DNA from: Pseudomonadota bacterium
Lineage (GTDB): Bacteria; Desulfobacterota; DSM-4660; Desulfatiglandales; B25-G16
Reading direction: 5' to 3'
NCBI GenBank assembly: GCA_030633645.1
Contig: DAOVRY010000104.1
Coordinates: 1 to 5,038, forward strand
DNA length: 5,038 nucleotides
In this document: piece after piece, positions 1 to 5,038 of the stretch
Layout: each line of letters opens with the position of its first letter
Numbering within the stretch: position 1 is the stretch's first letter
Made by a program: the position numbers and the translations under genes
The notes under the pieces: model-generated
The model's database searches: none
What the model saw: the letters and a program-made list of their open reading frames with translations, nothing else
What the model was told of the DNA's origin: nothing

Positions 1-126
1 GGTGTCGGTTCTGGGACCTTAAGAAAGGCTATCAGAGAACATTTAGAGGAAAACCTGAATGTCAGGGATTTTAACCCTGGAGGTAGGGATAGGGTCAACG
101 ATGGCATAACGATAGTTGAGCTTTAA
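1..126 (+). CDS. mutS2: MutS2-type protein, C-terminal end of the Smr domain (partial, 5' end outside window)
   Basis: Frame 1 is open from the first base to a TAA at 124-126, giving 41 residues. They begin GVGSGTLRKAIREHL, matching the H-G-x-G-x-G-x-L-R-x-A-[IV] signature of Smr domains with the leading histidine lying just outside the window. They end DGITIVEL, the typical MutS2 C-terminus. MutS2 proteins combine a MutS-like ATPase with a C-terminal Smr nuclease-type domain. In characterised bacteria they have been linked to suppression of homologous recombination and, in Bacillus, to splitting of collided ribosomes. Only the Smr end is visible, so a stand-alone Smr protein cannot be strictly excluded, but the DG-[IV]-T-[IV]-V-E-L ending and the position next to dnaG favour MutS2. 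It ends 90 bases before dnaG on the same strand. Confidence 0.85.
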   Translation, partial: GVGSGTLRKAIREHLEENLNVRDFNPGGRDRVNDGITIVEL

Positions 127-205
127 GTCGATAACGGATGAGAGACGCTCGATTTTTGGCAGTTCGCCGCTAGCTGCATCATGCAACAAACAATAGTCAA
201 ACGGT

Positions 206-212
206 AAGGTGG
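206..212 (+). promoter_or_regulatory. Shine-Dalgarno-like site for dnaG, deciding the GTG start
   Basis: AAGGTGG lies 4 bases before the GTG at 217. It is a one-mismatch version of AAGGAGG with rather tight spacing. An in-frame TAA at 205-207 excludes any earlier start, and no ATG occurs in frame before the zinc-finger region, so GTG at 217 is the only sensible start. The weak site plus GTG suggests modest translation, in line with the low cellular level usual for primase. Confidence 0.6.
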
Positions 213-216
213 TTCG

Positions 217-1962
217 GTGGATTCATCAGAGGCCAAAGAAGAGGTAAAGAAAACAGCAGACATCGTAGAGGTCATTGGGCAATACGTGGAACTCAAGAAG
301 CGGGGGCAGAACTATGTTGGCCTGTGCCCCTTTCATTCGGAACGTTCACCTTCGTTTACGGTTAACCAGAGCAAGCAGATTTATCATTGCTTTGGGTGCG
401 GCAGGGGCGGTGATGTGTTTACCTTCTGGATGGAATATCACAATCTCCCTTTTCCCCAGTCTCTGAAAGATCTGGCTGAGCGTTACAATATTCCGTTACC
501 TCGTTACAGAGACAGTTTTGATGAAAAAAAGAAGAGTGAATTAAAGGAGATTCTCTTCAAAATAAATCACCTCGCAGGCACCTATTTCCACGATGTTTTG
601 CTAAACCGTGCTGAGGGAAGGCCTGGGAGGGAGTATTTTTCGAGTCGTCATATAGCACAAGAGACAATCTCAACCTTTAGGCTCGGATTTACTGCCAACA
701 AATGGGATGGGTTGGTCAATTATCTGAAATCAAAAAATATTCCCTTAAAAAGAGGGGAAGAGGCCGGCCTTCTTGTTCCCAAGAAAGGTGGGGACTATTA
801 TGATCGTTTCAGGGGTAGGATAATGTTTCCTATCTTTGATCTCAATCACCAAATTATCGGTTTTGGGGGCAGAGTTCTAGATGATTCGCTGCCTAAGTAT
901 ATTAATACACCTGAGACCCCACTATACCATAAAGGGTCCTCCCTATATGGCCTTGATTCTGCGTTTAAGAACGTCAGGGAAGCAGGCCTGGCAATACTCG
1001 TTGAAGGGTATATGGATGTATTGGCTCTGAGACAGCACGGCTTTTCAAATGTCGTTGCTACGTTAGGAACTGCACTGACGAGTGATCAAACGAGGAGGTT
1101 AAAGGGATACACAAAAAATGTGGTAGTCCTATTTGACCCTGATGAAGCAGGGCGCGAAGCAGCCTTGAAAAGTTTTCCCCTGTTTTTGAATGAAGGAATT
1201 TCCGCAAAGGTTCTGGTTCTTCCTCAAGGCGAAGATCCAGACAGCTTTGTAACCACACATGGCCCAGAGACCTTTGGAGAACTGTTAAAAGAAGCAAAGC
1301 CTATTTTTGATTTCTACTTGGATCAGGCGTTAGCCAACAAAGACCCTGGTGTTGATGGGCAGATTCAGATACTGCATGAAGTTTTACCCATATTTCTGAA
1401 TGTAGAAGACGGAGCTACCAGGTTTTTATACATTCATCAATTTTCAGAGAAGACAGGTATAAATGAAGCCCTTATCTGGAAAGAACTACGGCAATGGGCG
1501 AATAAGAGCTCGGAGAAGCGGAACAGGGATGAGCTAAAGAAGAGGTTGTCACCAGCTCAAGATCCAAGGAAACATGGCTCAGACGAGCAATTTCTCAACC
1601 TTTTAATCCATTACCCTGAAACAGTCGACACTTTCAGGGATCAGGATTGGGAATTGATTGTTTTTGACCCTGAGGTTGCAAAGATCATCAGAGTGTTGAC
1701 GGAAAAGTCTCACTCGGGAGAAGACTTGAATGGAATTGAGCAAACTCTGGATAGCGCTGCGGCGAAAGAACAATTAAGACGTATCCTAATATCTAAACCC
1801 TTCTACACTGAGGAATCGGTTAGTCAGGCAGTTAGCGAGTTTTGCAAAAAGATAGCCAGCATCAAGATTTCACAGTCCATGAAAAAGGCATCAGCAGAAG
1901 GTAATATTGAAATGGTCAATCGCCTGATCAGGGCAAAGCAAGATCTTGAATCTAAAATGTAA
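217..1962 (+). CDS. dnaG: DNA primase DnaG
   Basis: This 581-residue protein matches E. coli primase in length and layout. It synthesises the short RNA primers for lagging-strand and origin replication in the cytoplasm, working with the DnaB helicase. The N-terminal CHC2 zinc-binding domain has C37 and H40 (CPFH) and C58 and C61 (CFGC). The RNA polymerase core follows, with the [12 protein letters not shown] stretch near 197-208 and the [13 protein letters not shown] motif at 228-240. The TOPRIM domain carries E263 in VEGYMD and D307/D309 in FDPDEAG, the metal-binding acidic residues. Residues from about 450 to 581 are the less conserved helical domain expected to bind DnaB. All key residues are present. 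The GTG start is fixed by a stop just upstream. The stop codon is 38 bases before rpoD, so the two are probably co-transcribed. Confidence 0.97.
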   Translation: MDSSEAKEEVKKTADIVEVIGQYVELKKRGQNYVGLCPFHSERSPSFTVNQSKQIYHCFGCGRGGDVFTFWMEYHNLPFPQSLKDLAERYNIPLPRYRDSFDEKKKSELKEILFKINHLAGTYFHDVLLNRAEGRPGREYFSSRHIAQETISTFRLGFTANKWDGLVNYLKSKNIPLKRGEEAGLLVPKKGGDYYDRFRGRIMFPIFDLNHQIIGFGGRVLDDSLPKYINTPETPLYHKGSSLYGLDSAFKNVREAGLAILVEGYMDVLALRQHGFSNVVATLGTALTSDQTRRLKGYTKNVVVLFDPDEAGREAALKSFPLFLNEGISAKVLVLPQGEDPDSFVTTHGPETFGELLKEAKPIFDFYLDQALANKDPGVDGQIQILHEVLPIFLNVEDGATRFLYIHQFSEKTGINEALIWKELRQWANKSSEKRNRDELKKRLSPAQDPRKHGSDEQFLNLLIHYPETVDTFRDQDWELIVFDPEVAKIIRVLTEKSHSGEDLNGIEQTLDSAAAKEQLRRILISKPFYTEESVSQAVSEFCKKIASIKISQSMKKASAEGNIEMVNRLIRAKQDLESKM

Positions 1963-2000
1963 TAGCAAAAGCTACAAATCGGGCACAAAGGAGGCTGTAC

Positions 2001-3767
2001 ATGGCAAAAAATGGTGATGAGATTAACCTACGGAGGTTAATTACCATTGGCAAAGATAAGGGCTATATTACCTATCAGGAACTGAATGACGATCTATCTA
2101 ATGACGTAATATCGTCAGAAGAAATTGACGATCTCTTGCAGATGTTTGAAGAGCTGAACATCAAGGTGGTATCTGAACCCACTGGGGGAAAGATTGAAAA
2201 GGCCAAGAAACTCCAGCAAGTGAAGCAAGAGAGCAAAGAAAAAAAGGACTCACTGAGCGAACTCGAAGATGAATTTGTTACAAAAACGTATGACCCAGTC
2301 AAGATGTATCTAAGGGAGATGGGCCTTATTTCCTTGCTGAGCAGGGAAGGGGAAGTAGAGATTGCAAAGAGAATTGAAACGGGTGAAAATCTCGTACTCG
2401 ACACCCTCATGAGATGCCGTATCGGCCTAGAATATATGACCGAGCTAGGCAAATATTTAGAGGCCGGCACACTTAAGGTAAGGGATATTGTCAATGACAT
2501 AGAGGACGAATTTAACACGCATCAGATTGGTCAGAGGCGGGATCTCTTGCTCAACCTCATTAACAGAATGGAAGCCCTGGATGAGGAAACGTGCTCTTTG
2601 CAGGAAAATTTGAAGGTTTACCGCGATCCAGCCAAAAGAAAAAAGATTGTTAGCGCTATTGAGAAAAATCAACAGAAAATCTTTCAGATCATGAGGTCAT
2701 TTAAGCTGGAAAAAGGGCATATTCAAGGGATGGTCGAGAGATTTAAAGAAATCCTCGACAATTTGGGGGAATTGGAAGGAACGTTGACTGACTGCGTGAT
2801 AAAGGCTGGAGGAAAACCCCTGTCTTATCTGGAGGAATGTCTGGGTGAATTATTGACTAGTGAAGAAGGTGGCGAGAAGGTCAAGGCATTAAGTGTGCCA
2901 AAAGAAGAGCTTTTACTTTTAATAGCCAAGATAAGAGAAACGAGGGATTATATTGATGAACTAGAGAAGAGAACAACGATGCCCCTAAAGGATTTGAAAC
3001 GAATTGAGAGGGAAATCGATAAAAGCTTGAGCAAGTCACAGAGTGCTAAAGATGAGCTTATCAGAGCAAATCTCAGACTGGTGGTAAGCATTGCAAAGAA
3101 ATATACCAACAGAGGTCTTCAGTTTCTTGATCTTATCCAGGAGGGGAATATTGGTTTAATGAAGGCTGTGGATAAGTTTGAATATCAAAGAGGATATAAA
3201 TTCAGCACCTATGCTACCTGGTGGATCAGGCAGGCGATAACCAGAGCCATTGCTGACCAGGCAAGAACAATAAGGATACCAGTTCATATGATAGAGACGA
3301 TAAACAAACTCATTAAGATCTCACGGAGCCTGGTTCAGGAGCGTGGTCGGGAGCCAAACCCGGAGGAAATCGCAGAGCGGATGGGATTCCCTTTAGAAAA
3401 AGTGCGCAAGGTTTTAAAGATCGCCAAAGAACCCATTTCCTTGGAAACACCCATTGGTGAAGAAGAGGACAGTCATTTAGGGGATTTCATAGAGGATAAG
3501 AAAATAATGTCTCCAGTGGAAGCGGTCACCAAATTCGACTTGAGTGAGCAGACGAGAAAGGTGATGACAACGCTCACCCCCAGAGAGGAAAAGGTCTTGA
3601 GAAAGAGATTTGGTGTCGGTGAAAAGGCGGATCATACCCTGGAAGAGGTGGGAAGAGAATTCAATGTTACCAGAGAGAGGATACGCCAGATAGAGGCCAA
3701 GGCCCTCAGAAAGTTGCGCCACCCAAGAAGGAGAAAACTATTAGAAAGCTTCACTGAATTTGAATAG
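2001..3767 (+). CDS. rpoD: RNA polymerase primary sigma factor RpoD (sigma70 family)
   Basis: This 588-residue housekeeping sigma factor directs core RNA polymerase to -35/-10 promoters. Region 1.1 lies at about 5-57 ([10 protein letters not shown]), and region 1.2 at about 95-127 ([12 protein letters not shown], then [12 protein letters not shown]). A roughly 215-residue acidic, helical non-conserved insert follows (about 130-345), as in sigma70 of Proteobacteria. Regions 2.1-2.4 are at about 348-425, with [30 protein letters not shown] and [13 protein letters not shown]411 and T414 match the -10-reading Q437/T440 of E. coli. Region 3 is at about 427-508. Region 4.2 has the helix-turn-helix [20 protein letters not shown], with R558 and R562 matching the -35-reading R584/R588 of E. 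coli. The offset of 26 is constant, so there is no indel between regions 2.4 and 4.2. The ATG start has a strong Shine-Dalgarno AAAGGAGG at 1987-1994, 6 bases upstream, much better than that of dnaG. No clear terminator follows. Confidence 0.98.
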   Translation: MAKNGDEINLRRLITIGKDKGYITYQELNDDLSNDVISSEEIDDLLQMFEELNIKVVSEPTGGKIEKAKKLQQVKQESKEKKDSLSELEDEFVTKTYDPVKMYLREMGLISLLSREGEVEIAKRIETGENLVLDTLMRCRIGLEYMTELGKYLEAGTLKVRDIVNDIEDEFNTHQIGQRRDLLLNLINRMEALDEETCSLQENLKVYRDPAKRKKIVSAIEKNQQKIFQIMRSFKLEKGHIQGMVERFKEILDNLGELEGTLTDCVIKAGGKPLSYLEECLGELLTSEEGGEKVKALSVPKEELLLLIAKIRETRDYIDELEKRTTMPLKDLKRIEREIDKSLSKSQSAKDELIRANLRLVVSIAKKYTNRGLQFLDLIQEGNIGLMKAVDKFEYQRGYKFSTYATWWIRQAITRAIADQARTIRIPVHMIETINKLIKISRSLVQERGREPNPEEIAERMGFPLEKVRKVLKIAKEPISLETPIGEEEDSHLGDFIEDKKIMSPVEAVTKFDLSEQTRKVMTTLTPREEKVLRKRFGVGEKADHTLEEVGREFNVTRERIRQIEAKALRKLRHPRRRKLLESFTEFE

Positions 3768-3791
3768 AACCCCAAATTGTCTTTATTTTCC

Positions 3792-3821
3792 TTGACATAT
3801 AAATTTCGATTCAGTTACCAT
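3792..3821 (+). promoter_or_regulatory. Sigma70-type promoter for the tRNA gene
   Basis: A perfect -35 hexamer TTGACA (3792-3797) is followed by an 18-base AT-rich spacer and a -10-like TACCAT (3816-3821, four of six consensus bases). An alternative register is TTACCA with 17 bases. The expected start, about 7 bases downstream near 3828, lies 8 bases before the mature tRNA, leaving a short leader for RNase P to remove. It sits only 25 bases past the rpoD stop, so the tRNA need not depend on the dnaG-rpoD transcript. Confidence 0.65.
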
Positions 3822-3835
3822 CATTGAGCAAAAAA

Positions 3836-3908
3836 GGGCCCATAGCTCAGTTGGAAGAGCCACCGGCTCATAACCGGTAGGTCCCTGGTTCGAGGCCAGG
3901 TGGGCCCA
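3836..3908 (+). tRNA. tRNA with CAT anticodon (elongator Met or lysidine-modified Ile2)
   Basis: The 73 bases fold into a complete cloverleaf. The acceptor stem GGGCCCA (3836-3842) pairs with TGGGCCC (3901-3907), with discriminator A at 3908. The D stem is GCTC/GAGC (3845-3848 with 3857-3860), with an 8-base loop. The anticodon stem is ACCGG/CCGGT (3862-3866 with 3874-3878), with loop CTCATAA and anticodon CAT at 3869-3871. The T stem is CCTGG/CCAGG (3884-3888 with 3896-3900), with loop TTCGAGG. A paired first base (G1-C72) and the lack of three G-C pairs at the base of the anticodon stem exclude initiator tRNA. C4-G69 and C5-G68 resemble the E. coli tRNA-Ile2 features recognised by TilS, so Ile2 is as likely as elongator Met. 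No CCA is encoded (ATT follows the discriminator region), so CCA must be added after transcription. Confidence 0.95.
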
Positions 3909-3917
3909 TTAAAACTT

Positions 3918-3930
3918 TTGATAGTATCAA
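3918..3930. repeat. Short perfect palindrome downstream of the tRNA
   Basis: TTGATA and TATCAA flank a single central G, 10 bases after the tRNA discriminator base. As RNA it would form a weak A-T-rich hairpin of 5 pairs with a 3-base loop and no following T run, so it is a poor terminator. It could be an operator-like dyad or a processing signal for the tRNA 3' trailer. It may also be chance. Confidence 0.3.
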
Positions 3931-3939
3931 TCGAAGACG

Positions 3940-4067
3940 GGCTGCTACCCAAACGGAAATCCCTTTGAGTGGTCATTAAAATGTTTTTTGCCAACAAATC
4001 TTGGCGATATCTTTGGCGGGATCAAAAAAGGTTTTAGACCCACCCAAAAGGGATTTCCGTAACAGCC
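3940..4067. repeat. Long imperfect inverted repeat, MITE-like or palindromic element (non-coding)
   Basis: The outer core is 14 perfectly paired bases: ACGGAAATCCCTTT at 3953-3966 against its complement at 4047-4060. Pairing continues inward with small bulges: GTGGTC (3969-3974) with GACCCAC (4037-4043), AAAA (3978-3981) with TTTT (4032-4035), TTTTTTG (3984-3990) with CAAAAAA (4023-4029), then GCCAA (3990-3994) near TTGGC (4013-4017). Outside the core, GGCTG (3940-3944) pairs with CAGCC (4063-4067) across an asymmetric 6- to 8-base bulge on the left. Nearly the whole unit folds into one hairpin and no ORF fits inside. This architecture fits a small non-autonomous inverted-repeat element or an intergenic palindromic repeat. 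There is no clear target-site duplication (at most AA on each side of the core), and no second copy is present in the window. It could instead be a structured transcript part, but it lacks the T run of a terminator. Confidence 0.65.
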
Positions 4068-4120
4068 TAAAGATGCTTGACTATTAACAGGTGCCTTTTA
4101 GCGTAGTGGCTTCAGTGAAA

Positions 4121-4151
4121 AGAGGGCGCACATTGAAACGGGACGCCCTCT
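4121..4151 (+). other. GC-rich stem-loop in the leader of the zinc-ribbon gene (terminator or leader hairpin)
   Basis: AGAGGGCG (4121-4128) pairs perfectly with CGCCCTCT (4144-4151) around a 15-base loop, and CATTTTGTC follows. The short TTTT (4154-4157) is offset by two bases, and the AAA before the stem (4118-4120) could pair with part of it. It may be a weak bidirectional Rho-independent terminator for the tRNA or rpoD transcript. Alternatively it is a 5'-leader structure: it ends 30 bases before the TTG start at 4182, which leaves too little room for a separate promoter after it. The second reading implies that transcripts of the zinc-ribbon gene carry this hairpin. Confidence 0.5.
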
Positions 4152-4170
4152 CATTTTGTCTGAAATATAC

Positions 4171-4174
4171 GAGG
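4171..4174 (+). promoter_or_regulatory. Shine-Dalgarno core deciding the TTG start of the zinc-ribbon gene
   Basis: GAGG lies 7 bases before TTG at 4182, which is good spacing. An in-frame TGA at 4161-4163 and the absence of other start codons between exclude an earlier start. A second TTG at 4188 would be 13 bases away and is less likely. Confidence 0.6.
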
Positions 4175-4181
4175 TAAAGAG

Positions 4182-4904
4182 TTGAAATTGGATGAGAACT
4201 TCAAGCTAATCCTGAGGATACAATCCACCGATACTCGAGTTGACGAAATAACAAGGGAACAGGAAGGAGCTCCCAAAGAGATTCAAAGATTGAAAGATGA
4301 TCTTGATCTTTTAGAGAAATCCATGGAGCAAGACTTATCGAGCCTTGAAGATCTGAAAAAGGGAAATATGAGCCTTGAGAGGGACCTGGAAGAGATAGAG
4401 CCAAAACTTAAAAAGAGTAGAGCAAGACTGAATGATGTCAAGTCAAATAAGGAATATCAGGCTGTTTTGAAAGAGATTGAAGAGCTCAACGAACTTATCT
4501 TCCAGAAAGAGGAAGTGGTGATGAAATGGATGGAAGAGATTGAGAACCAGGAAAAGGAATGCGCGGATAACAATAAAAGGTGGGAGCAATCTCGAAAAGA
4601 GTATGAGAGAGAGGAAAAAAAGTTCTTACAAAGGATGAAAGAGCTGGATAAAGAGGTTCAATCTCTTAATGAGCAGAGGCTCAAATTGTCCCGAGAGGTT
4701 GATCAGGATTTGCTAAGCAGGTATACGGCACTAAAGGCTAATCTAAGGAACCAGGTCGTAGTCCCTGTGATAGATGCGGTTTGTAGGGGATGTCATCTTG
4801 GCATACCTCCCCAGCAGTATAATGATCTAATTAGAGGAGGTTCACTCCAAAGTTGCCCTAATTGCAACAGGATTATATATTTTGAAGAAAATAAGAACCC
4901 TTAG
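4182..4904 (+). CDS. Coiled-coil protein with C-terminal C4-type zinc ribbon (COG1579 / zf-RING_7 family)
   Basis: This 240-residue protein has a TTG start. Residues from about 10 to 175 are rich in E, K, L and Q with heptad-like spacing, predicting a long, probably antiparallel coiled coil. The conserved hinge RLNDVKSNKEYQAVLKEIEEL (about 82-102) is characteristic of COG1579. The C-terminal zinc ribbon has C201 and C204 (CRGC) and C225 and C228 (CPNC), joined by the family-typical HLGIPPQQYNDLIRGG segment. The usual CPNCGR is CPNCNR here. There is no signal peptide or membrane segment, so it is cytoplasmic. The family is widespread but its biochemical role is not settled; a nucleic-acid-binding or scaffold role is often suspected. 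The gene ends about 35 bases before the estimated rnpB 5' end and may share its transcript. In related genomes the family is often beside a Nif3-like gene, which is absent here. Confidence 0.9.
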   Translation: MKLDENFKLILRIQSTDTRVDEITREQEGAPKEIQRLKDDLDLLEKSMEQDLSSLEDLKKGNMSLERDLEEIEPKLKKSRARLNDVKSNKEYQAVLKEIEELNELIFQKEEVVMKWMEEIENQEKECADNNKRWEQSRKEYEREEKKFLQRMKELDKEVQSLNEQRLKLSREVDQDLLSRYTALKANLRNQVVVPVIDAVCRGCHLGIPPQQYNDLIRGGSLQSCPNCNRIIYFEENKNP

Positions 4905-4939
4905 CAGCTGTAGCTCATAGGGAGCATGGTGTGGATGTT

Positions 4940-5038
4940 GGAGCAGGACGAATGGTCGCTGTTCTATGTTTTGCATAGAAGGGAGGAAAGTCCGGGCTCT
5001 ATAGGGCAAGGTGCTCCGTAACACGGAGTCCCGGTGAC
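4940..5038 (+). ncRNA. rnpB: RNase P RNA, 5' part (bacterial type A; 3' end outside window)
   Basis: The hallmark 5' conserved region of bacterial RNase P RNA is present: GGGAGGAAAGTCCGGGCTC at 4981-4999, followed by ATAGGGCAAGGTGC at 5001-5014, nearly identical to E. coli. The next hairpin, CTCCG (5014-5018) with CGGAG (5024-5028) around TAACA, matches the CCAGG-TAACG-CCTGG helix of E. coli. Upstream, GGTCGCTG (4954-4961) matches the AGTCGCCG segment, and TTCTATG/CATAGAA (4962-4968 with 4974-4980) is the P3 position, here a short simple hairpin. The 5' end is estimated at about 4940 by counting back from E. coli and could be off by 5 or so bases. RNase P RNA is the catalytic part of the enzyme that removes tRNA 5' leaders, with protein partner RnpA. 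I found no convincing promoter in the 35-base gap, so it may be read from upstream of the zinc-ribbon gene or from a promoter inside it. Confidence 0.95.

Noticed and set aside
156..182. Possible dnaG promoter: TTGGCA (156-161) with CATCAT (177-182)
   Set aside because: The -35-like box is good (5 of 6), but the spacer is only 15 bases and the -10 matches 4 of 6. In the normal 16-18 spacing window no acceptable -10 exists. It also overlaps a small TGCAT-C-ATGCA dyad (175-185) that could be chance.
275..466. 63-codon + strand open frame inside the start of dnaG
   Set aside because: It overlaps the zinc-finger coding part of dnaG in another frame, with no separate ribosome-binding site or recognisable motif.
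2075..2518. 147-codon open frame on the - strand inside rpoD
   Set aside because: It is the antisense shadow of the rpoD region 1/insert segment. The translation is serine/leucine-rich with low complexity, as expected from the complement of acidic helical codons, and resembles no family I recognise.
3768..3791. Rho-independent terminator directly after rpoD
   Set aside because: The stretch has a T-rich run (about 3779-3789) but no stem-loop before it, so termination here is not supported. rpoD transcripts may continue into the tRNA.
4077..4104. Possible promoter for the zinc-ribbon gene: TTGACT with TAGCGT at 16-base spacing
   Set aside because: The -35-like box is good (5 of 6), but the -10 matches only 3 of 6. 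It is a candidate for transcript mapping and not strong enough to annotate.
4911..4925. tRNA D-arm-like TAGCTC...GAGC between the zinc-ribbon gene and rnpB
   Set aside because: There is no matching acceptor, anticodon or T arm around it, so it is not a tRNA or a recognisable tRNA remnant. It is a 4-bp hairpin that could be chance.
4842..5024. 60-codon open frame on the - strand over the end of the zinc-ribbon gene and rnpB
   Set aside because: It runs antisense through the conserved RNase P RNA core, so its openness is incidental. There is no recognisable protein motif.

Overview
This window is a piece of bacterial core chromosome and looks most like the 'macromolecular synthesis' neighbourhood of a Desulfobacterota/Deltaproteobacteria-type organism. 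Three things suggest this: the order mutS2 - dnaG - rpoD - tRNA(CAT) - COG1579 zinc-ribbon gene - rnpB, the sequence style of the sigma factor (a sigma70-like primary sigma with a long non-conserved insert), and a moderate GC content. The lineage is an inference from gene order and protein style, not from a database match.

Layout, all on the + strand. Positions 1-126 are the last 41 codons of a MutS2-type protein (end of its Smr domain). A 90-base gap follows. dnaG (217-1962, GTG start) encodes the replicative primase, and 38 bases later, after a strong Shine-Dalgarno, rpoD (2001-3767) encodes the housekeeping sigma factor. A consensus-like sigma70 promoter (3792-3821) then drives a CAT-anticodon tRNA (3836-3908). 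Positions 3909-4181 hold no gene but are rich in structure: a 13-base palindrome, a long imperfect inverted repeat of about 110-128 bases that folds almost end to end and resembles a small non-autonomous palindromic/MITE-like element, and a separate 8-bp GC-rich hairpin just before the next gene. A TTG-started gene (4182-4904) encodes a coiled-coil protein with a C-terminal four-cysteine zinc ribbon (COG1579 family). The window ends inside the 5' part of rnpB, the RNase P RNA (about 4940 to the edge).

Together the genes serve replication priming (DnaG), transcription initiation (RpoD), translation (tRNA) and tRNA maturation (RNase P RNA). RNase P would process the 5' end of the tRNA encoded about 1 kb upstream. 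dnaG and rpoD are probably co-transcribed, as in many bacteria. The tRNA has its own promoter, and the zinc-ribbon gene may rely on read-through or on a weak promoter in the structured gap.

I see no convincing previously undescribed system. The part most worth a second look is the gene-free, highly structured stretch 3909-4181.
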